Below, one piece after another: positions 1-13,157 of a DNA stretch of 64,000 nt. The stretch is taken from assembly GCF_954871325.1 (NCBI RefSeq), contig NC_088777.1, forward strand, positions 51,037,974 through 51,101,973, written 5' to 3'. Position 1 is the stretch's first letter, and every line of letters starts with the position of its first letter. The notes beneath the pieces were generated by a model, which was not told where the DNA came from, ran no database searches, and saw only the letters and a program-made list of their open reading frames with translations. The position numbers and the translations under genes are program-made. The DNA comes from Gordionus sp. m RMFG-2023 (Eukaryota; Nematomorpha; Gordioida; Chordodea; Parachordodidae).

Positions 1-1589
1 ATACATTGTTCAATTACAAGTTTTTTTCAATGAAAAATATTTTCTTCCTTAGACCCAAATTATTTTGCAAAATTAATGATATTTAATATCTCCAGATATG
101 CTTTCATCTGTTTGGGACATCTAATTTTAATCTTCTTATTTGAGTGCTCATATTGATATTATCTTTTAGGAATCGCGAGCATATAGGTATAGATCAATGT
201 TATCAAGATCTATCACATGATCTCATTTATTTAGACATTTTCTCTGATGACATTTTACATTGCAAAAATTATTATGGCATATTATTAGAAAAATGTATAG
301 ATTATGAAAATTATTCTTAAAAAAATTTATGCTTCGGTAATGCGCTATCGTTATGAATATTAGTGCGTCATCGTGGTTTTCTTAAATTGCTGCCTTTAGG
401 CGTTATTATAAATATAAATAGCCGGCCTGCTGCTGCACAAGTCTAATTATTTCTCATTGTATTCTTGAGATCATATCGTGTCGTCATCGTTATGTTTGAT
501 GTCAAAATATTTTTATGTCTCAAATGATGTATATAGTTAAATGGTCCTTGAAATTCTATCAATTCTTTAATATTCTCATCGATGGTCTTTACTCATACTT
601 CAATGGTCTATAAATTCCTCATCATTAATGATTTAGTGAAGTCCAAACAATTTCGCAGTTGATCAGATGGTTTCCAGAAATTCATAACCGGATCCTTGAT
701 TCAAATTATGAAAAACTGTGATATTGTCATCGTGAATGCTTGATTATGGATAAGCGACGAAGCCTTCATTGAAACACATATCCCAATTTTTATCCGAATA
801 CGAGAAGGGTCGTGGAGTGTATTGGACTATGGAATTATCCCAAATGGTTAGAGCTTCGCTAATATGGAGGTAGCTAATGTTATTAATTGGTTGGTTCTGT
901 ATAACCCAGACGCGGGGTTGGGTCTAAAAATTGACTAAACCAGCTACAGTAACACTGAGCAGACCCGTGGTTCAGATCCATAGTTAAGAGGGTTCAGATA
1001 AACGAAAAATAAGAAAAAATAAATCTCACTTACAAATCTTAAATCTTATTATATTATTATAAATTAAAGCATTGTTTATTATTTTATTCTACATTAATCT
1101 CATTTTTCTAACCATTTAAATTTTTTTTAAATTGGGGTGCTGATTGAAGTGAAGTCAATTTAAACTAGCCATTTTTTTCTCTTCCAGACTGTGTTAAATT
1201 TATATGTATAATTATTAGTTTTTATATTAAAATTTATCACTATTCAAAACTTTTGTGGGACTTATATAGGATATCTACAATATCGACATTATCTCTTGAA
1301 TGAGCACATTATTTTTTAAACTTTGTCATATTTTATTCTCAATAATCAGCATGTGTTTTTTTTAAATATTTTTGAAGTTGCTTATTATATATATTTTTTT
1401 ACGTTAATAATTAATTATATATAAAAATAAATATAAAATGTTCCCTGCATTCACAGTTGACTCGAAATCGCAGCAAAGTTTATAAAATATGATGTATTTT
1501 TATAAGAATTAGCGCATATTCCATATACTTCCCAGGGAATTCGAAATAACTGTGAGGTATCTCTTTAAATAAATTAAAAAATCAGTTGC
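1..1589. other. AT-rich flank with one coding-like patch
   Basis: No gene can be supported. Positions about 540-960 are less AT-rich and on the plus strand read as a coding-like frame containing FIRIREGSWSVLDYGIIPNG, interrupted by stops. I do not recognise it. Positions 1425-1580 belong to a dispersed repeat listed separately. The remainder shows only low-complexity AT sequence. Confidence 0.3.
1425..1580 (+). repeat. dispersed repeat, copy 1
   Basis: This segment resembles 20585-20735 in the same orientation. Shared landmarks are CGAAATCRCRG followed by AAGTTTATRAAATATG and, about 60 bp on, a GAATTC-containing stretch leading to GGTATCTCTTT. It has no coding potential. It could be a SINE or MITE relic; the ends are not clear. 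Confidence 0.45.
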
Positions 1590-2309
1590 ATTATAACTAG
1601 ACCTGTGCCCCGCCGGTATTTTTATTCACGCCTGAAAAGCCCCCGATTAAGCATATTAATTATATTTATATATTAAATTATAATTATTTTAATTTGAATA
1701 CTAACATTAATAAAATCAAAATATGAATTGTATTCTATTTCTATATAAAATAGACTAGTGTATATCATTTAAATTCATTCATACATCATATTTTATTTCC
1801 ACAAACAATTTATATTAAATTTTTATTAACTTGCACGTTTTAAAACACCCTATATACAATTATGAAATAACAACTCTCTCTACTATGTCTTGAGGTACTT
1901 TGAAAATCTTATTTTTTAGAATGAAAATAAGAAAAGCACAATAATGCCTGATTATATTTATTGTGAACCTTTAAAATTGGCGAAAAAAAATGAGGAAGAT
2001 TAGAATAAACATAATTCATTTTCACAGTAATTTATTTTTATTTTAGACTTATATTTATATAAATATTTTATAATTTAGTTATGAAATAAAATGTTTCAGT
2101 AAAAAGATAAGTACAAGCAATCTATCTCATCACCTCATCAATTATCATAAACTAACAGAAAAAATGAATAATAATAAATCCATTCAATGTCTAAAAATGT
2201 TTTAAAAGCCAACACCATAATGCAGCAACAATATAAAAGATAAAAAATGGCTCTTAGGTTATTATTATTGTTTATTATTATTCATTTAAAATTTTTAACT
2301 GGTTTGTAA

Positions 2310-2660
2310 TATTAATTTTATTAAGCTTTATTTTAAAAGTTCAAAACAACTAAATTTTTAGTTTATTTATTGCCAGCTCTATTTTGAGATATTTTAATGT
2401 ATAAACTTAATATATAATTTATTAAATTAATTATGTAAAACTTTATTTTGAAAGTTACTACTATATTAAATTCATAATTTGTTTCATTCGAAATCTAATT
2501 ATTGTATTTTTTAAATGTCTTTTTAATGTATAAACTTAATATATAATTTATTAAATTAATTATGTAAAACTTTATTTTGAAAGTTAAAACTAAATCAAAT
2601 TTATAATTAGTTTCATTCCAGCTCTAATTATTTTGATGTTTTTTAAATATCTTTTTAATG
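2310..2660 (+). repeat. 129-bp tandem repeat inside the hAT element
   Basis: The block starting AATGTATAAACTTAATATAT at 2396 recurs at 2525, a period of 129 bp, and ends near 2655. A partial third copy (the half with CCAGCTCTA) precedes it at about 2325-2395. The copies differ at scattered sites and small indels. The array lies between the left end and the transposase remains. Confidence 0.75.
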
Positions 2661-2899
2661 TTTAAAAATATGAAATCTAATAGGGCAAAATTATGTATTG
2701 ATGTGCTGCTTAGTTTTAATGCCATTTGATTCTATAAACAATAAAGGAATGGCAGATTTTCTATAGGTTTAAAATTTATAAAAAATGATTATTAAAATAA
2801 AAATTGCCTAAAAAATAGAAATATAAGATAATTGGTTCCTCGTCAGAATAAAATAGGACAACCTTAGTGGGGGTGTAATAGACGATGTTTATTTATCTA

Positions 2900-3860
2900 T
2901 ATAGGCGCATGTTTTAAATCTGATTGATTCTGGACCAAAATTTTTTTCTATCACTTTTGATTTATGGACCGATCATTTCAAGCGTCGAAATTATATCACA
3001 TTTAGTCTTCATCATTTAGAAGAAAATTTTGATTTAAAATATTTTACCCTAGCAAATAGAAATGTGACTCAAAAGCATACTGGGGAAACAATATTATCTG
3101 AGATAGATAGTATTGAAAGGAGTTCTATTTAAAAGCCAAAATATTACATAGAAATGCACAGAGTGAAATTCAAGTTTAGGTTAATGGTTGTTAATAGTGT
3201 TGTTTTTGTAAAATAATTAATTGAGTATTAATGTTACGTATTGTGTTTATTCAAATTTGTAATTGAGTATTAATATTATGTTTATTCAAATTTGTAAAAT
3301 AATTTATTGAGTATGAACTTAAATGTTTTGATTGAAATGTTTTAGTATATATACCAGTCGATTAATATGATTATTATTATTTTATTTTTTAAAAGTAGAA
3401 ATAAAATTTAATATTAAAACTAAAACTTAACTAGTTTTTTTCAATGGTTTTCTTTAATGGTCAAACACAAAGCTCTTATATAGCTAAATTAGCTAGTAAA
3501 CATTCTCTTCCAAGTAACGATTATAACAATATTGGTAATCTAGAACAAGAATGCCATATTTTGCACAGCCAAAATAATATCCCAGAAGAGGATGCATTAA
3601 TCTTTTAAAAGAAAAAGCGACTGGAACTTCTTATGCTTGCTAATTTAGCTAGGAAAGTTCTTTGTATACCTGCAACCAGTACACCCAGCGAAAAATTTTT
3701 TTCCATTGCTGGATTAATACTTAATGCTAAAAGGATTTCTTTATGTCCCACAAATCTTGATAAAATACTGTTTATTCATGACAATTATCATTTTGCTGAA
3801 TTGAATTCTGACATATTATATTTCATACTTTATATTGCTTGCATTTCAAATTTATTTTAA
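2900..3860 (+). pseudogene. hAT transposase remnant (RNase H-like core start plus C-terminal dimerisation region)
   Basis: At 2940-3130 the plus strand reads FSITFDLWTDHFKRRNYITF, which matches the start of the hAT RNase H-like core (the family usually has a D-x-W-T/S block here). It ends at a stop near 3130. After about 300 bp of AT-rich filler, 3430-3860 reads the C-terminal hAT dimerisation region: LARKVLCIPATSTPSEKFFS, then IAGLILNAKRISLCPTNLDK. The last open piece is 3633-3860 (75 residues). An in-frame stop just upstream, near 3606, separates it from the preceding frame. Much of the catalytic core is missing, so this is a pseudogene. Confidence 0.88.
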
Positions 3861-4181
3861 TTATAATAAAAATTGATAGAATATTTCTTATATGTGTTGG
3901 TTGATGTAAATCCTTAGTCTATTTCTGAGAATGAGAAAATACATAAATTTAAATTGGAATGAGACAGGAAATTAATGTAATACATTAATATATAAATTAA
4001 ATTTATTAAAAAATAAATTGATTTATAAATTAAATTCATTAAAAAAATTTAAAATAAATATTGAGCCGCCGCCGGCCACAATTTAGTAGGCGGCGGCAAA
4101 ATCGGCGCGCCGCCGAACGCCGATAAAATTAAAAAATCGCCGCCGTCGATTGAGACATCGGCGCACAGGTCTAATTACAAC

Positions 4182-6177
4182 AAAAAATCATAATTATTTT
4201 TTTTTAAATTCCTTTGAATTATATATTTTATATTGTTTATAGATATAGATATAGTATGTTAATGTGAAATTATTATATTATTTAATAAAGGCTCTCTTGA
4301 TTATTTATAAGTAATTAATTATATTTGAGATAAGATGGTCTATGATTATCTAGGCCGCCTGCTGAGTTTCATTGATTTGATAGTTTGAAGATTTAATTAC
4401 TAGAAATAATTAATATTTGATGGTTTGGAGGAATAGGCAAATTTTATGTGGAATCCTCGGGATAAAGTTTCTTAAGGAAATATAATGTTTCTGGATCGAT
4501 AAAAGACAGTTCATTATCTGAAGATACAATTTTAATTGCACGACTATATTACCTTGATCTTGTTAAATATTATTTTTATGGTGTAAATTACCTGCTTACA
4601 TTTTGTTATCAAAAGTATAGTCTATCAAAGTGTTGAAAGAGTTTTTTTGAAAAAATAAAATTATAATAACACCACCAACGCTCAAGCATACATGATAATT
4701 TTTAAAAAAATAATGCTTAGAAATAATAATTGAATTATTATTGTAAAAATTATTGAATAAAAAAATAGACATTTTATTTAGTAAATTACAGAATTTTCCT
4801 TAACTTAGAAAAAAGCGGATATAGTTTAACGGCACAAAAATGACTATATTTCTAGTCCAGAGGAAATTAAGACATATATATAAAGTATATTTATTTGAAA
4901 TCTATGACTTTATAATTGATGTCTTATAATTTATTATATGCTATATTAAAATTATGATATTACCTATTTAAATTGATTCTATCGTGAGTGACCCATGTCA
5001 TTTATCTCAATTACATTTTCAATATAAAACAAGCTCGAATAGTCATTATATGAAAGTTTTACTTTATATCATAATCATATATACAATTTTATAAAATGAT
5101 TAATAATAATCGAAAGAAAAGATAGATAATATTTTTATTAATACTTAAATGCCAAGTATCTATTTATTATAAATAATAATATATAAACATGTAAAAATTT
5201 TATTTGGATAACATATTAATTATTTTGAGTAAATTTATTAAGACAAAATCTTTTACTTGAATATTTTAGATAAATATTATAATTATTCTCATTTCATATT
5301 GAATCCTAGAAACATATTTTTAAGCTAAATAATTTAATTATTTTCTAATTATTATGGATAATAGTTATTATTCTTGTAATAAACTTTGCATAAAATTAAT
5401 TATTACACCTCTTTATCAGCCAATTTTTTATAATAATTATTTAAATAAATAGCTTTATATAAATAATTGAAAGTTTTATAGTAAATATAATAACTGTTGG
5501 TAAGTTAATCGGTAATAAGATTTAATTTTAGCATATTATTCCTTATTAACTTATATATATTTTATATAAGAGTTGTATATAATAGATTAGTACAAAAGTA
5601 AGACACCTTCTTTTTTTAAGTTGTGACTAAATATGCAGCAGATTGTAAAAATTTGAGTTAAAATTGGTATTAATATTGTGAAAAAATAAGAATTTAATAG
5701 GAATAATTAATCTAGAAACTCTTTCTGCTGAAAGCATTACAAATTGAATTTTAAACAACTTAATTATTCAACGATAAATTCATAATATAATAAGACAGGA
5801 GTTTAAATGGTATAATGTATATGAATTGAATAGCTAACTTTACTCAAAAAATTTGTTAAAAAGATTCTATACATTATTCAATCATAAGTTGCATCTTATT
5901 GTTAATAATTAGTATTATGATATAATTTTTATTTTTTAATTTAACAAACGCATTATACAATTTAAGCGTTCAAACTTATCTTCTAAATAGACAAGCCATA
6001 CTCCTAAGAAACATTTACAACATAGGTTTATTCTGGTCATTTCTAAACATCGTCGTATCATTTATAAGAATTTTGAAGCTGTAAAATATTTTTTTATTTT
6101 TCTGATAAAACTTAATTGAGAAGTTCCATCTTGATACTGTTTCCACATATTTTGGATATTAAATATACCTTACTTAT
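4182..6177. other. AT-rich intergenic DNA
   Basis: No coding signal is supported. One sentence of interest: TTAGTACAAAAGTAAGACACC at about 5587 is faintly like a mariner-type terminal repeat, but no inverted partner is visible. Confidence 0.3.
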
Positions 6178-6290
6178 AAATTTTTTAATATCAATCATCT
6201 TGCAAAATACTTAATTCTTTTTGTATCACATGTTTGTTTAAACTTACTACTAGTAAGATCAATCCTTTATATTTGGGATCCAATAAATTT
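6178..6290 (-). pseudogene. decayed duplicate of a host exon found at 21.8 kb
   Basis: The minus strand reads LTSSKFKQTCD, matching LTSSEFKEACD of the exon at about 21796-21845. DNA similarity extends over roughly 105 bp (compare 21762-21867), including the shared ACTACTAGTAAG block. It abuts the 5' end of the LINE that follows, so the LINE probably inserted beside or into this old duplicate. Confidence 0.5.
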
Positions 6291-8460
6291 ATATGCCCCA
6301 CCAAAGAGGATTGATAGACTGCGTTTTTATGATTCTATAACTACATTAATTGTTTCTCTACCATTAAGATGTAATATTATAATATTAGGAGACCTCAATC
6401 TAAAAATTGGCAAAAGTGTAGAATACGTTAGTAACAATATTATTGGAAATGCAATTATACAACAATCCAATAGATAAGATAGTAGGAAATTATTTGATTT
6501 TTGTAATAACTAGAACATCAAAATTGAAAACTTTTTTTTACCATCGTGAGATAAATACTTATACTTTTATAAGATCTAATCAAAAATTCCAAATAAATTT
6601 CATCATATCAAATATTCAAGGGTGGTTAGATATTGTTACTGTATCTACTAATATTAAACTGTCAGATTACAGAATGGTGGCTGCTAAAATGACCGTCAAA
6701 AATATATGGGGAAATAGGAGCAGTTCAAATACACCTGGACACAAGTAAATTTTTTTTAAACCCTTCCTCTCTAGAAAACAAATTAAAGTACAATCGCAGG
6801 AAAATACACTAATACTTGATAAAATGCTAGTCAGGAAAAGAGATAATTTTCTAAATGTGACCTTGAATGAAAATACAGATATATGCTGGAACCTTTTTAA
6901 AAAAGATATTACAGAATCTTATAATATGCTATCAAATATAAATATCTATTCAAGGAGAGAATGGTAAACAAACGAGACATTATCAAAAATTAGTCCCATA
7001 AGAGAAGATAATAATTTAAACAAGGAATTATGGAAAGATATATAAAAACTGTTGAGGAGCGATAGAAGAATATATATTGCTACCTTCGAAATCGATATAG
7101 ATATGAAAGAAAAAAGAATCTATGACGCGTATAAAAAATTAAAATATTTCTGTAAACCGCACAACTTCATGAATCTCCCCTATTTAGTTTTAGCGAATGG
7201 GAAACTAATCTCGGACCAAGATGAGCAAATAGCACTATGGCTTGACTACTATAAGACGGTTTTTGCTTCTAGGAAAGCTTTCTGCCTAACAAACACAAAC
7301 GAGCACCCAGTTCCGCCCCCGCCGGGTTTCTCCACAGATGAAATTGTAAAAGTAATTAAAAAATTGCGTAATAATAAGCTCCTGGACTTGATAAAATAAC
7401 AGCTGAACATCTCAAAATAGCACCTATATATCCACCTTTTTACTATCCCTCTTTAATAAAACTGAAAAAGTGGTAAAACTGTGTGGAATGGAATAATTTT
7501 TTCTTGTGTAACTTTCCCAAGGTAAATGACCCAAAGGAATTTAAAGACTATCGTGCTGTAGCTCTTACATCTACCGTATCTAAGATCTTCATGGTCCTAC
7601 TAAAAAACAGAATTATGTCATCCTTATCAAACTTACTCAATAAATATATATGTGCTTACACACCCAACAAAAATATTCTGGAACCAAATTTAAATTAATA
7701 TTAAATTGTTATTTTTTTAAAAAATCTATAACACTAACCAAAATTCTCAATTATAAAAAAATGTTTTTAACGTTTTTTAAAGATTTTATCAATCATGATA
7801 TTTAATATTAAAGAAAATATTTTAAATATAAAATATATGTAAAAATTAAAGTAAATGTTTCATTTACTTTTTCTACGCGTTTTTATATTCTTGCCCATTA
7901 CTTAAGTTAATAAAATAATATAAAAATGATAAGAATTGGATAATTTATTTTAAATGTATTGTCAAAATTTTTTAATAAATTAAAATAATATAATAAAAAA
8001 AAAAAAAATTATTGCATTAAAAATAATGGTACAAAAAATGTTGAAAATATAAAATTCCTGCTTTCTTCATTTTTGTAGATTTCAATAGGTCATTTGATAA
8101 CAAATCACGAGGCCCTATGGATGACACTTTCGGAATGTGGGATTGAACCTAATATTATCTATATCCTAAAAAATTACTATTCTAATCTATCCGCTTGTTT
8201 TAAAATTAACTAAGGTATCCCCCCTGCCTTTCACTATAAAAAATGGTGTGAAACAAGGATGCACACTCTCACCTCTCTTATTTAATATCATAATTCATAA
8301 AATCATAGAAGAAGCCCTGGGAGCAGTGAATCTGGGATATTGGTTCAAATGTCAAGATAGGTTTGGAAAATCTGATAATATCATTATTCCGATAACATCG
8401 TCGCTGTATCTACAAGTATCAAAGAAACGAAAGATTAGCTATATTTATTAGAAAATATGA
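6243..8460 (+). mobile_element. truncated RTE-like LINE (endonuclease and reverse transcriptase)
   Basis: Plus-strand pieces run in the order of a non-LTR retrotransposon. An AP-endonuclease part (6330-6720) contains ILGDLNLKIGKS and then a KFQINFIISNIQGWLDIV...LSDYRMVAAKM segment, comparable to the QIDYI...SDHR region of the family. A linker frame spans 7052-7399. The reverse-transcriptase start (7483-7698) has DPKEFKDYRAVALTSTVSKI. A later RT block (8248-8451) has KQGCTLSPLLFNIIIHKIIE. Positions 7700-8080 are very AT-rich and interrupt the RT domain, probably a later insertion. The catalytic YADD box is not readable. Stops and frame changes are numerous. The 5' end is truncated, as is usual for LINEs. 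Confidence 0.85.
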
Positions 8461-9239
8461 ACCTTTATGGTATTATAAAACAATAAAAGATGTGATGGAG
8501 CTAAATTTTAATATAAAACGATTTATCAAATTAAATAATTGTAAAAATTCCATCAAAAAACTTTTCCGGATTAAGGATTGATATTTTAAATGAAGAATTT
8601 CTGAGCTTAATTAAAATTCATATCGTTAATCTCAATTTAATATTTTCTAAATCATAGTATGCGCCGCTTTTAGATCAGGACTAATTGTCACTCAATTGGT
8701 ATGTACTTAAAATTTTTATTTTGTAGGAAATGATTTATGATTTTAACTAAAAAACTTAAATTAAAATTAGCCACAACCCACCCTTATAGTAATTAACTTA
8801 TACTGTAGTTCTTGGGCATAGGCTTTTTTTTTACCCCGCTCTAATTCTTAAAGCCTATGGACGTCTTTAACATTTTTCGAAATGTTGCGCATACAAGTAC
8901 GCGCGGCTTGCTTACAAACGTGTAGAGGGCTCCTCATATTTTAACTTTACACCCAAATTAACTTTTGTTCCTCTTAGATGGAAATAAGGAAAACGCGTAG
9001 CTCTGTTGTTAATTCAACGTCTCAGAGGGCATATGCGCTATATATCACGCAAATATTCAACAGAATAAGTACTGTAAAATAATATTTGCCAATATTTAAA
9101 AAAAAATTAAAATAAATAAATAAGAATTATCGTACTAAAATTAATAAAAATATATTTCCAAAAAGAAAATCCGGCCTACAAATGCAAAGTTTTTGGAAAC
9201 AAATCTACTAGGACTAAAATCACATATATTTACAACCAC
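8461..9239. other. AT-rich spacer
   Basis: No gene is supported. A short GC-richer patch at 8860-9010 (including TACGCGCGGCTTGC) shows no recognisable frame. Confidence 0.25.
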
Positions 9240-9530
9240 TACTTTCTTGGCCAGTTGGCTAGATGGTAGAAGTTGAGATATTGTATCATTGCTTGGTAAG
9301 CCTTAATCTGTTTCTGCGTTGTTTGCAATATAGGAAGAGGGGACATTTTGTGTCAACATATCTTAATGACAATAAATATGAGTATGGGATAGCCATATAG
9401 CAATTAATTCAGAGTCTGTTGGCATGAAAATGCTCATCGCTAGTAAGTAATAAATCAAGATTACACAAAGGGGTTGGTTCAAGGAGTTCATAAATTCCAG
9501 AGGAAGTTGTATAGAGAGGATAAATATTAT
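9240..9530 (-). other. unidentified decayed coding-like segment
   Basis: On the minus strand three successive stretches read like real protein rather than AT-rich noise, for example LLPSSQLAKKVVVVNICDFS and, further 5', IYELLEPTPLCNLDLLLTS. Codon use is mixed and not A/T-saturated. The frame is broken at a few places, so it is no longer a working gene. I do not recognise the family; a host gene or an old inserted element are both possible. Confidence 0.35.
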
Positions 9531-12500
9531 TTGCACAACGAATAAATTTATTTAATTTTATGCAATTAACTTTACTTTTTTATAATAAATCTTATATGGT
9601 AATCATTTTATGACTTATTACAATATGTGATTACATAAGAAATGAAAATTCAAAAGCAATGAATTTAAAACAATTAGCAACAAGATGCTGTGTTGTTAAA
9701 AATTATATAAATTATTTAGAGAAGGCATATTACCATCAAATGCTCATAATTTTTATATACTAAATTGTTTATCGGGATTCCAATGATGGAAGCCATCTAT
9801 GAGGTTTCTTATCAACATTATATAAATTAATGAGTTGATTCACAGAATTTATTTTTGTAGAATCTTGATTTTTACAAAATAAAAATAAATTCCCTAAAAT
9901 TGATTTTATATTTATCGTCTTAGGTTTTAGAAGCCATAAAACGATATACCTATGAAATCAATGAATTATGAATTTTTTAAATTTGGCTTTGGGAAAAATG
10001 AAAAAATACAAGTAATATAGACATGTTTATAGAAAAAATAATCCTCAAAGATTTTTTGAAGAATTATTTTTACAATATTTTGAGCAAAAAATCTTTGCAG
10101 ATCATAAAATTAAAGATTTTAATAAAGATTTCATTATGAAAGATTTATTAAAATTTTTAAAAGATTACTTATAAAATATTACAAAAAAATGTGTAATTTT
10201 TGGTAAAATTAGATCATAAATTTTTGTGGGCATTCTTTAAAATTTAAAAAAAATTTATTTTAAAAAATCTTAAAAAATAATATTTTTTAAGATTTTTACT
10301 TTTAAGATTATTTAGAATTCTGGTCAAAATAATTGCAGCAATATATGGAGTTTCATGAGTCCAGTGATACTAGTTAGCGTTAATTTTTAAATTTTTAAGA
10401 TGAAATATTGTACAATCATGGTTTTTCATGATATTTGATGATATTATATATAATATATAAAAATGCATCTTTACCTTTATTCCACTTTTTCACTTTTTAT
10501 GAAAATATAAAAAATGTATAATTAATAATAAGGGAAATAGAAAATCAATTAATCAACTCTCTAAATCAATGATAAATGCTACTAAAAGAGCAAGCTCCAC
10601 ACCAACTTGAAGTAAATCTATATGTTCATTGCATCCTAAACTCTATTCGGCATTTATTTATAAAAGATCTTTCATTATATATCATAGTATAAAGAGAATC
10701 CCATAGGTAAGTCCTGCTATTATTGAGTAGAATGCCATTTGGTCATAATATTTTAGCTATTATATATTTTATATGTATAATATAGTATTCCATATCAAAG
10801 GTTTAAGATTGACCTTTCGTCAATTTTTTTTTAAAATCTGTAATATAGAATATATAGTGACTAGTAAAATTAAATTCTAATCTTTATAAACGCCAAAATT
10901 ACAACATACACTATATAAAATTTTAAATATCTAAAAAAAATAATTAACCATAACCATAATTGTTTTTTTAATAGAGCTAAACAGCCCTTTGATATGGTAA
11001 AAAATATATTATATTGAAAATAACTCTAATACCAAATTTTGAAAATAGAATACCGGAAATAAAAAGGGAAAACTAATATTTTATTATATAGATAGATATT
11101 ATAATTCCTTATATTTGTGCAATGCAAAATTCTAGACTGAAACGAATACTGGTTCAAGATTTTTTGCACCTTAATTATTGGTCATATTTTAAATATAATG
11201 TAATTTTTTTCAAATTTTCAAAATAAATTTTTTTTAAAAAATTATTTTAAAATTTTTGAAAGAAACAACAATTCATTGCAGGCTTGCTAGAGCAATTTCT
11301 CATAGTAATGCTTCCTAAACTGTCGTTAAAAAATTTTCTATCAATTGCAATAAATGTCCTGCTTTAATTCCAAACGTTCTCATGGTTGTAGAGATTTATA
11401 AAAATTTTTTATTTTTATGTAACAGCTCCTTCAGAAAAATATAAAATTTTTGAAATTTCACTAGCTAGAACTATAATTTTTTTGATTAATTGATATGCTA
11501 AATTCTATCATCCACAGATACAGAAGATCATAACTTATTAGTTATGATTTTAAATGTATAGGGTTACAGAACTACTGAATGAAATAATTATTTTTTTATT
11601 GGATAACGAATATGTTATTTAATTTTGAGATGAATAGCAATATAATTTATCAATATAAATGACGACTGTTGCTTTTGGAATTAATTTTAAATATGACTTT
11701 TTATAAAACAAATTATTGAGTTTTTAAAGTAATTTAGTAAAATTTGGTTATAAATCACAAAATGGTTTTTATAGGATTTTATTTTAATTTTAATGTTATT
11801 ATATTTCATGTCTGCCACTTTTTTTAAAATTAAATTACTATAGATTTACTAAAATATAGGATTTAAGCAACACAACTTATATTTAATGTGCAATCTTTTA
11901 GATTAATATTCGTCCCTATCTATAATTTTGTATACAAAATTTTATGTCTTTTTAAAAGGTTATATAGAGCTATATAATAAAATCTGAATTATTGCTACAA
12001 CTTATATTCTTTAGATATTTGAAAATTAATAAAGATCATTTAGACAAAAATGTATCATTACGCTCTTTAAACTCATTTAGATAATAAGTGGTGTAAGAAA
12101 GTAAAATTTCTTTTTTTTTCATAGTTATAATATATACTGCTATATATAAAATTTTAAAAAAAATTCTGAGGAAGTCTGGTAGAAAATCAACTTTTTTTAT
12201 TGATATGAAAATTTTTTTACCTATATATTTGATAAAATCGAATTTAATAAATTAAATACTTATTCTTGAGCCAATATGTTCTATTTATATAAATGGATAA
12301 TTAAGAATCTAAAGTATAGTTATTTTATAATTATTTATTTAAGGAGTCTAATAAAAACTTCTCTGAAGATTTAATAAATATATTCATATATGCAATTAAA
12401 CCAAAATCCCGAAAAATAGTTATAAGAAATGAGTGCTATACCATCTATATTTATATTTTATTTTGATAATATAGTGTCAAAATCAAATTTTCACTAATTT

Positions 12501-13157
12501 TTTCAAGAATTATTGAATACAATATGGCCATAAAAAATGATGATTTAAAATATATGAAGATAATTCATACATTAAAATATTTTAATATTTTAATTAGGGT
12601 AAATTAAGCGACATATTTTGCAATATAATATATGTCAAAGGTTTAAAAACAAACTATCTATAACGATTAAAATCTGCAAAATAAGACCCTTTTTTAAAAT
12701 AATATTCTAAGAAGTATAAATATTTTTATTTCATTAAATGTATACGTAGAAACTAGTAAATATTTTAAGTCTCTAAATAGTCTTAGATGATAATGAATAT
12801 ATTGAATAAGCATTACCAATTTCTTTTATATCAACGACTAAATAATATATATCATAATTTTAATGTGTATTTATTATTATCAAATATATTTTTTGACAAT
12901 TAAAATTTATAATTATATTGTAACAAAAAATGTTAGTCATATAAAAATAGGTTATTTTTTTAAAAAAAATGTCTTAAATATAAAGAATTAAAACATATGC
13001 AGTTACTTCAAAATAATTCCAATTTAATTTATTTCGTTTGACAAGATTTTTAGTTTTTGGCATATTCATTTTATAAAACATTCAAATTTGGGACAAAATA
13101 CAATTTATTAGAAACTAGTAGAGTGAATTTTAATCTTTGAGAAAAATTTGAGGTTCT
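9531..13157. other. AT-rich intergenic DNA
   Basis: Nothing that supports a gene was seen. There is a short perfect AT palindrome at about 10263-10300 (AAAAATCTTAAAAAAT and its inverse with a 3-base centre) and many A or T runs. Confidence 0.3.

Larger units (their letters stand above)
1590..4181 (+). mobile_element. hAT DNA transposon, complete ends, decayed transposase
   Basis: The element runs 1598-4173. It starts TAGACCTGTGC and ends with the exact inverse GCACAGGTCTA. The flanking 8-mers are ATTATAAC (1590-1597) and ATTACAAC (4174-4181), a one-mismatch 8-bp target duplication, which is the hAT hallmark. Both ends are rich in GCCG/CGGC blocks (1605-1640 and 4063-4165) that stand out in this AT-rich DNA and may be subterminal transposase-binding sites. 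The interior holds transposase remains and a 129-bp tandem repeat. The one-mismatch duplication and the decayed coding region suggest an old insertion that can no longer move itself. Confidence 0.9.

Noticed and set aside
5587-5610. Mariner-like terminal repeat
   Set aside because: No inverted partner, TA duplication or transposase nearby.
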